From the NCBI GenBank assembly GCA_903946925.1, contig CAJAXK010000164.1, positions 1-43,659 on the forward strand: 43,659 bases of DNA, given 5' to 3'. The position numbers were made by a program, and so were the translations under genes. Below are positions 17,676 to 26,657 of the stretch, piece by piece. The notes under the pieces were generated by a model that was given only the letters and a program-made list of their open reading frames with translations, ran no database searches and was not told the origin of the DNA. This DNA comes from an uncultured Bacteroidales bacterium. GTDB taxonomy: Bacteria > Bacteroidota > Bacteroidia > Bacteroidales > UBA4417. How positions within the stretch are numbered: the first letter of the stretch is position 1; every line of letters begins with the position of its first letter.

Positions 17676-17858
17676 AACGCTTAGTCCACTCCGAAAAGTC
17701 TTTTTTCTCCACAAAATGTTACCCTTAGCCTGCCGAAGTGGCACAAAGGCTCTAAGTTACATAAGCCTATAACGCTGATTAACAACACTCTGTGTACCTC
17801 TGTGTTCTCTGTGCCTCCGTGGTTTTTTTTAAGGTTATCGGAGTGGACTCAACGCTTA
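17676..17858. repeat. MITE-like intergenic repeat with terminal inverted repeats
   Basis: The gap between the aminotransferase and the 1124-aa gene is bracketed by a perfect 12-base inverted repeat, AGTCCACTCCGA at 17683-17694 and TCGGAGTGGACT at 17838-17849. Just outside, the same 8-mer AACGCTTA occurs in direct orientation at 17676-17683 and 17851-17858, as a target duplication would. Inside, 17788-17822 contains four degenerate units of about 9 bases (CTCTGTGTAC, CTCTGTGTT, CTCTGTGCC, TCCGTGG). No protein is encoded. A small non-autonomous element is the best reading. A hairpin-forming regulatory or mRNA-end structure is an alternative. Confidence 0.6.
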
Positions 17859-17875
17859 CACTCTAAAAAACTGAT

Positions 17876-20800
17876 ATGATTTTTGATTGGTTAAAACTAC
17901 CAGACAAATATTTTTCTGGCAGAGCAAATAAAGTCAAACCAACCTTGGCAGCTACTTTAGCTGCTGAAGATATGCAAGCCGATGCGGCGTGTATTGGCCG
18001 GCGTTTTTCTGTTGGCTCACGACCAGTCATACGCTGGATCAAGGGAGACGGGTTGGATGATATGGTAACCCGTGCAGCAATTGGACAGGCAACACGTCTT
18101 TTTGGTTCTGAAGTTGATTATTGCATTTGTACGCAAGGCATTGAAGCAGATCGGGTTAGACGTATTCTGGAATGGGCCTCCCAACCCGTTGAATGGTGGC
18201 CAGTCTCCGAAGAGGATAACCCGCAACTTGCCCAATTATTAATAGAAGCAGGGTGCGAACCTACTAATTTTGGTTATTGGTGGAAATGGTTCCCAGAAAG
18301 GGTAAGGCCAGATGCTCCTGAATGGATACTTGATGGGGATATGGTTATAACCGGTATACCGGATTGGTACCGTCAATGGCTTGAAGGCTTGGATTTTGTG
18401 AGGCTTTCGCAGGATGGCGGCGGCCACGACTTAATATACGGAAGATATGCCAGACTGATTGATAAAGACTTAAGATTCTACTCAGGTTTGGCATCACTTT
18501 CGCCAAAATGCAAATTCATGCCCAAGTTAATGGAAGTGGTGGTTGAACAGCCATTAGCAGCAGGGCATAATGGTAAAAACGACATGGATGAGCAAGGGAT
18601 TATTGCAGCTACATTTCAAAAATTGAACGCAAAACCAATTCCCTTGTATGAATTTCCTTTTTGCATTGCTTTCCAGGATTATATTAATTATGGATTAAAA
18701 GGTGAGCAGGGTAATGTATGGGGTTATCATTTTGGAAATGCTTTTGTTATGGAAAATCCCCATTTTGAACGGCTTACAACAGAAGAAGTAATTTTTTCTA
18801 AGCCTGAACCCAGCCTTATAGAAAAATTCCAGTGGCTCGGAAACCAAGGACAATGGGGTATTCCGGGCTGGTCAATGAATGAGCATTGTACGGAAATTAT
18901 TCTAAATCATGCCGCCCTATTTGCAGGAAAAGAAGTGTTGGAAATGGGAACTTCACGGGGCAGGCTCTCCGCCATGTTGGCGACTTTAGGATGTAATGTT
19001 ACTACTATTGATCATATAGATAGGAATGCTCGTAAAAACCTCCAAAACTTGACAGTGGAAGTCATAATTGATGATGCCATCCACTTTTTAGAAACAAATA
19101 ACCAAAACTTCGATCTTATTATTTGCGACCTGCATGGAAACTCAGCTACCGAGTGGAAGCAATTCTCCAAACCACTTATGAGGTGTGTTCACAGCGGCAG
19201 TACTTTGATTATCAGCAATGCATTACTTGGTAAAATTCCTGGATGGCACCAAGAAACTGGAGTTCAGTGGTTTTTGAAACAAATACCTAAGACTTGGCAG
19301 GTTCAAGTTTTCAGCCAATCCTTACCTGGTGTGGTTGTAGTGGCACGAAAAAGTAAAACAAGCAAAACCTTCGATAAGAAAAGTTTTATTGAAAGGTTTT
19401 CGATAATTCCTTTTTTCAAACTGCAAGCCTACAAGATAAAAGGTATTAGAAAAACATGGTTATGGGCCAAACTTTTCGCGCAAACCAGAATTATCAGCCA
19501 GAGTAGCCTTTTTGATAAGAAATATTATGTGCAAAACAATCCTGATGTAAAATCGTCAGGCATGTCAGCCACCAAACATTATCTTCTCTATGGTGGATTT
19601 GAAGGGAGGAAGCCTTCTGAAAAATTCGATAGTCAGTTTTATTTGGAGCATAATTCGGATGTAGCTAATAGCGGTATGAATCCGTTGGTTCATTTCCTTA
19701 AATATGGGAAATTTGAGGGGCGGCAAGTTTTTCCGGAACACGCTAAACCCAAACCATTGATTAACTGCTATTCAAATCCATTAAAGGAATATTTTTACAA
19801 CAACCGGAAAAATATCATCCACAAGTGGTTACATTATTTTGAAATTTATCATAAGCATTTTAACAGATTTGCAAATACCGAATGTGTTATCCTCGAAATC
19901 GGAGTCGGTCAGGGCGGAAGCCTGCAAATGTGGAAAAACTACTTTGGTGGCAGAGCGAAAATTTATGGTGTTGATATTGATCCAAATTGCAAAGACTTTG
20001 AAGAAGAAAACATTGAGATTTTCATAGGGTCACAAGCCGATAGGAATTTTCTTCAAAACTTGAAGCAAATACTGCCAAAAATTGATATCTTGATTGATGA
20101 TGGTGGCCATACTATGGATCAACAGATAACATGCTTTGAAGAACTGTTTGATCACATAAAAGAGGATGGGATTTACCTTTGTGAGGATACCCTTACATCC
20201 TATTGGGAAGAATTTGGCGGTGGATTGAAAAAACAAGGGTCCTTTATTGAATTTACAAAAAACCTAATAGACCATCTTCATGGATGGCACATCCGGAACA
20301 ATAGCCTTGAACCACAAAAACATGCTTGTAATATTGGATCATTACATTATTACGATAGCATTTTTATTATTGAGAAGGAGAAAAGATGCATGCCCCATCA
20401 TGAAAGAAGAGGCGAAAACATCCATGAGGTGTTTATTTATAATGACCAGTTTGAAATGAATATCTTACTTCTGAAGTTGAAAATACTTGGAGTCGAATTG
20501 CCTGATAATTATGAGCTTACTGCCCTTAAGAATAATTCCGGATTAATCCAATATATTTGCGGTGAAAAGTACGAAGGAACGATTTGGCCTTCAGAGGGTG
20601 AAACAATGATTGGCTACAAACGCCTTACAAATCTTGAATTTTGTATTATTGATACAATTAATAATCAAATTGAAGGAGATTTAATTGAAACCGGTGTATG
20701 GCGCGGTGGGTCTTGTATATTTATGAGAGCATTGTTAAAAGATCTGGGTGTTTTAGACAAAAAGGTTTGGCTGGCTGATTCGTTTTCGGGCCTTCCAGAA

Positions 20801-21250
20801 CCAAATGTGATTGTCTATCCACAGGACAAAGATTTGAACTTGCATCTTTTCAATGAACTGGCCATTTCATTGGAAGAGGTAAAAAACAACTTTGCAAAAT
20901 ATAATCTGCTTGACGATCAGGTTAAATTTTTAAAAGGTTGGTTCAAAGACACCATGCCGGTTGCACCAATAGAAAAACTATCAGTCCTTAGGTTGGATGG
21001 CGACCTGTATGAATCAACCATAGATGTTCTTTTATACCTCTATCCAAAACTTTCAATTGGGGGTTATTGCATCATTGATGACTGGGGCGCCATTGATGCC
21101 TGTCGAAATGCAGTTGAAGATTACCGAAAAGTATTCGGTTGCAATGAACCGATTCAAACAATTGATTGGACAGGAGTTTATTGGAAAAAGGAACAAGAAG
21201 TTACTCCGAAGCCCAAAGAATACTTTATCAAAATGATACAAACCAAGTAA
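17876..21250 (+). CDS. Five-part fusion: GT8-like, methyltransferase, repeats, MycE-like, TylF/MycF-like
   Basis: 1124-aa multidomain protein. Residues 1-300 resemble a GT-A/GT8-type transferase, with a DGD motif in EWILDGDMVI (about 149-157) and a later DMDEQGIIAATF. Residues 325-495 form a class I methyltransferase (VLEMGTSRGRLSAML). Residues 545-620 hold two NPDV...HYL..G..EGR repeats. Residues 620-840 resemble MycE-type sugar O-methyltransferases, with DDGGH (D741, D742, H745) and LCEDT (E770, D771) as likely metal and base residues. Residues 905-1105 match TylF/MycF macrocin O-methyltransferases, with LRLDGDLYEST (D1041, D1043) and IIDDWGA (D1068, D1069). Metal-site residues are kept in both C-terminal domains. 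It probably adds and O-methylates one sugar in a single chain. It lies 4 bases before the next fusion gene. Confidence 0.85.
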   Translation: MIFDWLKLPDKYFSGRANKVKPTLAATLAAEDMQADAACIGRRFSVGSRPVIRWIKGDGLDDMVTRAAIGQATRLFGSEVDYCICTQGIEADRVRRILEWASQPVEWWPVSEEDNPQLAQLLIEAGCEPTNFGYWWKWFPERVRPDAPEWILDGDMVITGIPDWYRQWLEGLDFVRLSQDGGGHDLIYGRYARLIDKDLRFYSGLASLSPKCKFMPKLMEVVVEQPLAAGHNGKNDMDEQGIIAATFQKLNAKPIPLYEFPFCIAFQDYINYGLKGEQGNVWGYHFGNAFVMENPHFERLTTEEVIFSKPEPSLIEKFQWLGNQGQWGIPGWSMNEHCTEIILNHAALFAGKEVLEMGTSRGRLSAMLATLGCNVTTIDHIDRNARKNLQNLTVEVIIDDAIHFLETNNQNFDLIICDLHGNSATEWKQFSKPLMRCVHSGSTLIISNALLGKIPGWHQETGVQWFLKQIPKTWQVQVFSQSLPGVVVVARKSKTSKTFDKKSFIERFSIIPFFKLQAYKIKGIRKTWLWAKLFAQTRIISQSSLFDKKYYVQNNPDVKSSGMSATKHYLLYGGFEGRKPSEKFDSQFYLEHNSDVANSGMNPLVHFLKYGKFEGRQVFPEHAKPKPLINCYSNPLKEYFYNNRKNIIHKWLHYFEIYHKHFNRFANTECVILEIGVGQGGSLQMWKNYFGGRAKIYGVDIDPNCKDFEEENIEIFIGSQADRNFLQNLKQILPKIDILIDDGGHTMDQQITCFEELFDHIKEDGIYLCEDTLTSYWEEFGGGLKKQGSFIEFTKNLIDHLHGWHIRNNSLEPQKHACNIGSLHYYDSIFIIEKEKRCMPHHERRGENIHEVFIYNDQFEMNILLLKLKILGVELPDNYELTALKNNSGLIQYICGEKYEGTIWPSEGETMIGYKRLTNLEFCIIDTINNQIEGDLIETGVWRGGSCIFMRALLKDLGVLDKKVWLADSFSGLPEPNVIVYPQDKDLNLHLFNELAISLEEVKNNFAKYNLLDDQVKFLKGWFKDTMPVAPIEKLSVLRLDGDLYESTIDVLLYLYPKLSIGGYCIIDDWGAIDACRNAVEDYRKVFGCNEPIQTIDWTGVYWKKEQEVTPKPKEYFIKMIQTK

Positions 21251-21254
21251 TCGT

Positions 21255-24200
21255 ATGGGAATAAGCAATTTTATTTTTACCAAACCAAGGTTTAACGAGA
21301 AACCCTCTGCATGGGTTGAACATATTCCGTTTGCATTTTTTTTGATCGAAAAAATTAAACCGCGGATATTTGTGGAGCTGGGAACTCACTTTGGAAATTC
21401 ATATTTCGCATTTTGTCAGGCAATCTCCGAAATAAAAATTAATTGCAAAGCTTATGCAGTTGATCAATGGACCGGCGATGAGCAAGCAGGCAATTATGGG
21501 GGTGAAGTATTCGAATATGTAGATAGCATCCATTCGAATCATTTTGCCGAATTCTCAGTTCTGCTAAAGATGACTTTTGATGAAGCTATTGCTAATTTCT
21601 CGAATCAAAGCATTGATCTTCTGCACATTGATGGATTGCATAGCTATGAGTCGGTAAAACATGATTTTGAAAACTGGTTACCCAAAATGAGTGATCAGGG
21701 AGTAATCGTTTTACACGACACAAATGTGCATGAAAAAGGGTTTGGGGTTTGGAAGCTCATGGAAGAAATCCGTGGGAAATATCCATCCCTGGAATTTGTC
21801 CATGGGCATGGATTAGGATTAATCTGTGTAGGGAATAATATTGCTCCTGAATTGCTTGAATTTGTCGGGAATGGGAAAAATGATTTTTTTACGTTGCAAT
21901 TATTTGCAGCACTCGGTCGAAGTATTTCACTTACAAGCCAATTCAACTCAAGAAAAGAAGAGCTTCAACAATTGAGCTTCCAGCTTCAGGAACAGAGCAA
22001 GCTTTTTAACCTGCAACAAGAGCAATTTATTAATAGCATTACTAATCTCCAAATTATTGAGGCAAATCATTTAATCCAATTGGATAAGTATGAAAGAGAA
22101 ATCCACCTACTTAATGAATCAAATCAGAAAAATCAGCTTGAAATCCAAAATAAACTATTGACAATAAATAGTTTAGAGGATGAGTTAATTAAAACCAAAA
22201 ATCAACTTGCAAATCGTGAGTTGGCTAACTTGCAAATTACCAATTCGATTTCATGGAAATATACCAAGCCTTTCCGAACTGTATCAGAAGCTTATCCTGG
22301 GTATAAACGATTTATACATAAGCTGCTCAAAAAACATGAGGTGGGTTTCGGAAAAAATATTGAATCGAATACCCATAGCAATTTACCGACCTTAAAAACT
22401 GACATACTGTTTGGAGAAGAAGTACTTCAAAAAAAACTTCAAGCTCCAAATTCAAAAATCCCATTTCATACTGTATCTGTTGATATTATTATATGCGTAC
22501 ACAATGCGCTTGAGGATGTAAAAAAATGCCTGTCTTCAATTCTTGAATATACGCATCCACCATATCAAATCTTACTGATAGATGATGGAAGCCAGACTGA
22601 TACACAAAAATTTCTGGAACAATTTAGTATTTCCCAGGGATGTAAATTGATCAGGAATGAAAAAGCTTTAGGTTATACCAAAGCAGCAAACCAAGGATTA
22701 AAGGCATCGGCGGGATCCATGTCAATGTTGCTCAATAGCGATACTATTATCGGAAATAACGAATGGCTTGATAGGATGATTTGTTGTGCGCTTTCCGAAC
22801 CCGAAATAGGAATCGTAAGTGTTTTGTCCAACACTGCATCATGGCAATCCGTTCCGCAAATATTTAATGGAGACGACTGGGCAGACAATTCCCTGCCTAA
22901 TAATTTCAGTATTGCACAGATGGCAAAGATGATTACGATCGACTCGATCAGTATTTATCCAAAATTACCTTTCCTTAATGGGTTCTGCCTGTTAATAAAA
23001 AAAGATTGCTTGCATGAAGTTGGCTATTTTGATGAAATATCCTTCCCTGAAGGATATGGTGAAGAAAATGATTTCTGCATGAGAAGTGCTTCCAAGAATT
23101 GGAAACTTGCGGTTGCAGATGATGTTTATATATACCACGCCCAGTCAAAAAGCTACTCAACCGAGAGAAGACAAAAAATTGCCAAGTTATCCGATGTTGC
23201 CCTAACCAAAAAACATTCTGCTGATCTGGTATCGAAAGGTGTTTTATTATGTAAAGAAAACCTTGTCCTTCATGGTATCCGATCACGGGTTGCACATTTT
23301 GTCAAACTGGCTCAAACTAAGCAAGAAAGCTTGAGCAAATACAGTACTAAGAAAATTTTATTCGTTTTGCCCGTTACTGCGTTGGGCGGGGGTGGAAATG
23401 TGGTGATTCAGGAAATCAGGGCACTCCGATCCATGCAGGTCGATTGCTATATTGCCAATAAATCTGAATACAGATTTTCGTTTGAGTCAGCTTATGAAAT
23501 CGATGATATACCAGTAGTATATTTTGATTCAATCGATTCTTTAGGTTTGCAATTAGATTATTTTGATGCCGTGATAGGAACTGCATGGACCTCGATTGAA
23601 TGGATCCGCGAAGCGATTCAAATTACAAAAAGCAATATCCTATCTGCTTATTATATACAGGATTACGAACCCTATTTTTATACTGAAGGAAGTAAAAACA
23701 GAAAAGAAGCACTATCTTCATATAGCCTCATTCAGGGGATGAAGCTTTTTACCAAAACGGAATGGAACAGAAATGAAGTATTCGTTAATACAGGTTTGGA
23801 ATCAACCATCATTCATCCAAGCCTAAATATGGATATTTTCCGGCCTTTGCTCGATAAATCCTTCACAAATAAAATTTATATCACAGCGATGGTCAGACCC
23901 GAAACCCCAAGAAGGGCACCCGAACTGACACTCCAGACTTTAAAAGAAATAAAAGGGCAGTTTAATAATGAGGTCGAAATCATAACTTTCGGTTGCGACC
24001 AGCAAGAACCACTTATCCTAAAATATAAGGATGAATTCGACTTTAATCATTTCGGGGTTTTAACTCCAGAACAACTGTCGATACTGTTCAATAAATCGCA
24101 TATTTTTATCGATATGTCTGAATTTCAAGCCATGGGGTTGACAGGCATGGAAGCAATGGCTTGTGGCAATTCAGTGATTTTACCAATACAAGGTGGTTCC

Positions 24201-24404
24201 GATAGCTTTATCAGGAACGAACTTAATGGCTTCCTCATTGATACATCAAACAGTACTGCATGTGTTTCAGTTGTAAATCTACTTGTAAAAAACAGAATAA
24301 CACTATCGAATGTTGCTTTTAGGGCTGTTTCCGATATTTGTCAATTTTCGCCCATATATTCCGCTAAAAATATCTTGTCCTGTTTATTTGATACCATGCA
24401 ATAA
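21255..24404 (+). CDS. Fusion: methyltransferase, coiled coil, GT2 and GT4 (WsaF-like)
   Basis: 1049-aa protein. Residues 1-200 are a class I methyltransferase (FVELGTHFGNSYF, LLHIDGLHSYESVKHDFE, VLHDTNVHE). Residues about 232-325 are rich in Gln, Leu, Glu and Lys with heptad spacing and look like a coiled coil. Residues about 408-640 are a GT2 domain (VDIIICVHNA, IDDGSQTD, LLNSDT, GYGEENDFCMRSA). Residues about 698-1049 are a GT-B/GT4 domain similar to rhamnosyltransferase WsaF (VLPVTALGGGGNVV, YYIQDYEPYFY, MGLTGMEAMACG). In the last motif the first Glu of the usual E-x7-E pair is Gln (Q958), with E966 kept. It probably adds two sugars and a methyl group, with the coiled coil as spacer or oligomer stalk. 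Confidence 0.85.
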   Translation: MGISNFIFTKPRFNEKPSAWVEHIPFAFFLIEKIKPRIFVELGTHFGNSYFAFCQAISEIKINCKAYAVDQWTGDEQAGNYGGEVFEYVDSIHSNHFAEFSVLLKMTFDEAIANFSNQSIDLLHIDGLHSYESVKHDFENWLPKMSDQGVIVLHDTNVHEKGFGVWKLMEEIRGKYPSLEFVHGHGLGLICVGNNIAPELLEFVGNGKNDFFTLQLFAALGRSISLTSQFNSRKEELQQLSFQLQEQSKLFNLQQEQFINSITNLQIIEANHLIQLDKYEREIHLLNESNQKNQLEIQNKLLTINSLEDELIKTKNQLANRELANLQITNSISWKYTKPFRTVSEAYPGYKRFIHKLLKKHEVGFGKNIESNTHSNLPTLKTDILFGEEVLQKKLQAPNSKIPFHTVSVDIIICVHNALEDVKKCLSSILEYTHPPYQILLIDDGSQTDTQKFLEQFSISQGCKLIRNEKALGYTKAANQGLKASAGSMSMLLNSDTIIGNNEWLDRMICCALSEPEIGIVSVLSNTASWQSVPQIFNGDDWADNSLPNNFSIAQMAKMITIDSISIYPKLPFLNGFCLLIKKDCLHEVGYFDEISFPEGYGEENDFCMRSASKNWKLAVADDVYIYHAQSKSYSTERRQKIAKLSDVALTKKHSADLVSKGVLLCKENLVLHGIRSRVAHFVKLAQTKQESLSKYSTKKILFVLPVTALGGGGNVVIQEIRALRSMQVDCYIANKSEYRFSFESAYEIDDIPVVYFDSIDSLGLQLDYFDAVIGTAWTSIEWIREAIQITKSNILSAYYIQDYEPYFYTEGSKNRKEALSSYSLIQGMKLFTKTEWNRNEVFVNTGLESTIIHPSLNMDIFRPLLDKSFTNKIYITAMVRPETPRRAPELTLQTLKEIKGQFNNEVEIITFGCDQQEPLILKYKDEFDFNHFGVLTPEQLSILFNKSHIFIDMSEFQAMGLTGMEAMACGNSVILPIQGGSDSFIRNELNGFLIDTSNSTACVSVVNLLVKNRITLSNVAFRAVSDICQFSPIYSAKNILSCLFDTMQ

Positions 24405-25429
24405 TGAAAGAAGTATATATACTACCAGAGTTTTGGGACAAGAGCCATATTGGAGCATGTGGATGGATCCGATTATTAAACCCATTGCTGGCCTCTACAT
24501 TCCAACCGTCGTTTCGTGTGCAATATGGCTATGATATTGATTTAACAAACCATCTGGATATTGTTATATTTGAGCGTTTATGGCATCCGATGGCTGTTGA
24601 CATAGATTATACCCGAAAATTATTAAAAGATTTAAAAGCAATAAAAACCAAAATCGTTTATAGCATAGATGATAATCTTTTTGACTACCACTATACTCAA
24701 AAGAGCGATTGGTTCAAATCTAAGCATTTATCCTTGCTTCATCTTTTTCTACATTATGCTGATTTGGTGGTTGTTTCAACTGAAGCTTTAAAGGAGAGAA
24801 TCTCCAATTACCATCCGAATATTGAAGTAATAAAGAATGTGATCCACATACCTGAACGTATTTATCCTCAACAAAAGCGAGAAAACAAAACCAAATTCGG
24901 ATATTTACTGTCACCAGACAATATAACTTATTTGTTTCAAATTATTGAACCTTTAAAAGAAGTGCTTTACCAATACAGAAAGGAAGTTGTATTTGAAATA
25001 ATAGGCCATCCGAGCCCACATCTCACCAAACAAATATTCAATGATTTACCCGTAGAGTTTCATTTTCCTCCAGATTCCGCTTATCGAAACTATATTAAAT
25101 GGATTGAAAGAGGCAGGTTATGGGATTTTGGCCTGGCACCAATAAGCAGCAATTCTTTTACAGTTTGTAAATCAGACATGAAATTCCTTGACTTTACACG
25201 TTTGGGAGTTCCAGGAATCTTTACTGATTTCACCCCATATAAAGATGTAAAACAACAATCTGCTGGATACTTGTCTAAAAATGATTGGGATACCAGCATC
25301 AGGTTCATGATTGAAAGCCCTGAAAAACGGGCAATTTTGTTGCACAACGCTGAACATTATGTTTCGTCAGAGCGAAACCCTCAGGTTCAAGCCCGTGAAT
25401 GGCTTGATGTTTTCGATTCTTTAGTCTAA
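24404..25429 (+). CDS. GT-B-type glycosyltransferase
   Basis: 341-aa protein starting at an ATG that shares a base with the previous stop (TAATG), so it is translationally coupled to the 1049-aa fusion. The N-terminal half, with VYILPEFWDKSHIGACGWIR and DIVIFERLWHP, and KIVYSIDDNLFDYHY followed by YADLVVVSTEALKERI, has the look of GT4-like glycosyltransferases in which the acceptor domain ends in a V-S-T segment and the chain crosses to the donor domain. The C-terminal half contains FEIIGHPSPHL, RLWDFGLAPISSNSFTVCKSDMKFLDF and GVPGIFTDFTPY, equivalent to the donor-binding region. The canonical E-x7-E motif is not evident. The sugar is unknown. Confidence 0.8.
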   Translation: MKEVYILPEFWDKSHIGACGWIRLLNPLLASTFQPSFRVQYGYDIDLTNHLDIVIFERLWHPMAVDIDYTRKLLKDLKAIKTKIVYSIDDNLFDYHYTQKSDWFKSKHLSLLHLFLHYADLVVVSTEALKERISNYHPNIEVIKNVIHIPERIYPQQKRENKTKFGYLLSPDNITYLFQIIEPLKEVLYQYRKEVVFEIIGHPSPHLTKQIFNDLPVEFHFPPDSAYRNYIKWIERGRLWDFGLAPISSNSFTVCKSDMKFLDFTRLGVPGIFTDFTPYKDVKQQSAGYLSKNDWDTSIRFMIESPEKRAILLHNAEHYVSSERNPQVQAREWLDVFDSLV

Positions 25430-25459
25430 TCAAACACAAATAACAAATACACAAATCAA

Positions 25460-25681
25460 ATGGAAGAAAAAATAAAAATGGTACAGGCAGTGTGTTCTGG
25501 TTTTAAGGTTGCCTATATTGAAATGCCTTTTGAACATGCAGGGATCGAAAGTTTTGACCTGGTAGTTCTAAGGGTTAATTTCGAAAAGAAATACAAGAAA
25601 GCCATTCCTGCCTCTGAATGGTTAAATTATACCTGCATGAAACAGATTTTCGATTTTTATACCAATATTCAGGCAGAATAA
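25460..25681 (+). CDS. Acyl carrier protein (LnmL-like)
   Basis: 73-aa protein with the size and layout of a phosphopantetheine-binding carrier protein. The segment FEHAGIESFDLVVLRV aligns with the carrier core normally written GxDSLdlvel, placing the prosthetic-group serine at S31. A Glu (E30) replaces the usual Asp before it. The following FEKKYKKAIPASEWLNY matches the helix II-III region (E-x-x-F/Y...IP..EW). Its stop overlaps the ATG of the next gene (TAATG). That gene encodes an LnmK-like enzyme, and in leinamycin biosynthesis LnmK works with the carrier LnmL, which supports the call. The acyl group carried is not shown by the sequence. Confidence 0.72.
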   Translation: MEEKIKMVQAVCSGFKVAYIEMPFEHAGIESFDLVVLRVNFEKKYKKAIPASEWLNYTCMKQIFDFYTNIQAE

Positions 25682-26568
25682 TGAATAGTTCGGCATCAAC
25701 ATTCAATAAAGAGTTGACGATAAATATGCCCCAGATGGCAATTGAAGCTCTTTCGGAGAACTGGTTATTCAAGGAAATCGGTGATGTGCATTGGGATTTA
25801 TTATGCAAAGGACTGAATATGAAGTCATCGGAAATAAAAGATGAACTTAACAACCGTCTTTATGCAACATTTGTTAGAATCCGTTTCACAGGAACCCATG
25901 ATTTATCATCGTATAACGAAAGTGAAAAAATACGATTACAGGCCGAAATAAAAAGATTTGGCCATAGTATGTACCACAGTAAAATTGAACTGGAGGCAAA
26001 GGATAAAAAAATTGAAGCTGAATTATTGACCAGTTTTTCGATTAGAAACGACTCCGACAACAGCAAACTTGTTAAAAGTCAACCAATTATAAGTGCCAAC
26101 CAAATTCCGGAGCATGAATCGCTCCCCGAATTTGCCAATCAATATCGTTTGCTCAAAAAAAAAGAAGTCCAGGCAATTGAACTAAACGAAACTGTGTTCG
26201 AACAAACTGACAATTCCATTGCGAGGATTGAATATGAACTTAACCCCTATTATGATTTGAATGGGGTTGGATTATTATACTTTGCTGCTTACCCCATCAT
26301 TAACGATGTTTGTGAAGCGAAGTATTTTAACAAACTGAATAATGATTCCTCGAACTGGGAACTTGCATACAGCACCAAAGCCAGGGATGTTTTCTATTTC
26401 GCGAATTGCAATATCCAGGACAGAATCGAATATGTGTTGCATGATTACCAGTTTTGGGGTCAGAAAATAAAATTGTCAAGTTCGTTGATACGGAAAAGAG
26501 ATGGGGCAATACTTTCAAAAATCTTCACTATCAAAGCACTACGACAAAATGGACAATTACATCGCTAA
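25681..26568 (+). CDS. LnmK/Pnap_2097-family acyltransferase/decarboxylase-like protein
   Basis: 295-aa protein starting at the ATG that overlaps the carrier-protein stop. A longer version from the ATG at 25618 is open, but it would run through the carrier gene. NKELTINMPQMAIEALSENW, then WLFKEIGDVHWDLL, NRLYATFVRIRFTG and a second half with KARDVFYFANCNIQDRIEY match what I recall of the LnmK/Pnap_2097 biosynthetic families, which have a double hot-dog fold. LnmK converts methylmalonyl-CoA to propionyl on its carrier protein. The pairing with a carrier protein is the same here. Whether this enzyme decarboxylates, only transfers, or uses another acyl-CoA is inference. It precedes a membrane acyltransferase system. 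Confidence 0.7.
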   Translation: MNSSASTFNKELTINMPQMAIEALSENWLFKEIGDVHWDLLCKGLNMKSSEIKDELNNRLYATFVRIRFTGTHDLSSYNESEKIRLQAEIKRFGHSMYHSKIELEAKDKKIEAELLTSFSIRNDSDNSKLVKSQPIISANQIPEHESLPEFANQYRLLKKKEVQAIELNETVFEQTDNSIARIEYELNPYYDLNGVGLLYFAAYPIINDVCEAKYFNKLNNDSSNWELAYSTKARDVFYFANCNIQDRIEYVLHDYQFWGQKIKLSSSLIRKRDGAILSKIFTIKALRQNGQLHR

Positions 26569-26657
26569 AAAGTGAAAATTATTAATCATTAAATGATATA
26601 ACATAATAAAATTGTTCAAAATACTGTGTTTACAGAAATAAGTGAGGGTATTACAAT

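Noticed and set aside
25618-26568. Longer start for the LnmK-like protein at the upstream ATG
   Set aside because: The extra 21 residues would be read through the end of the carrier-protein gene in another frame. The ATG at 25681 is coupled to the carrier stop (TAATG) and lies just before the conserved core.
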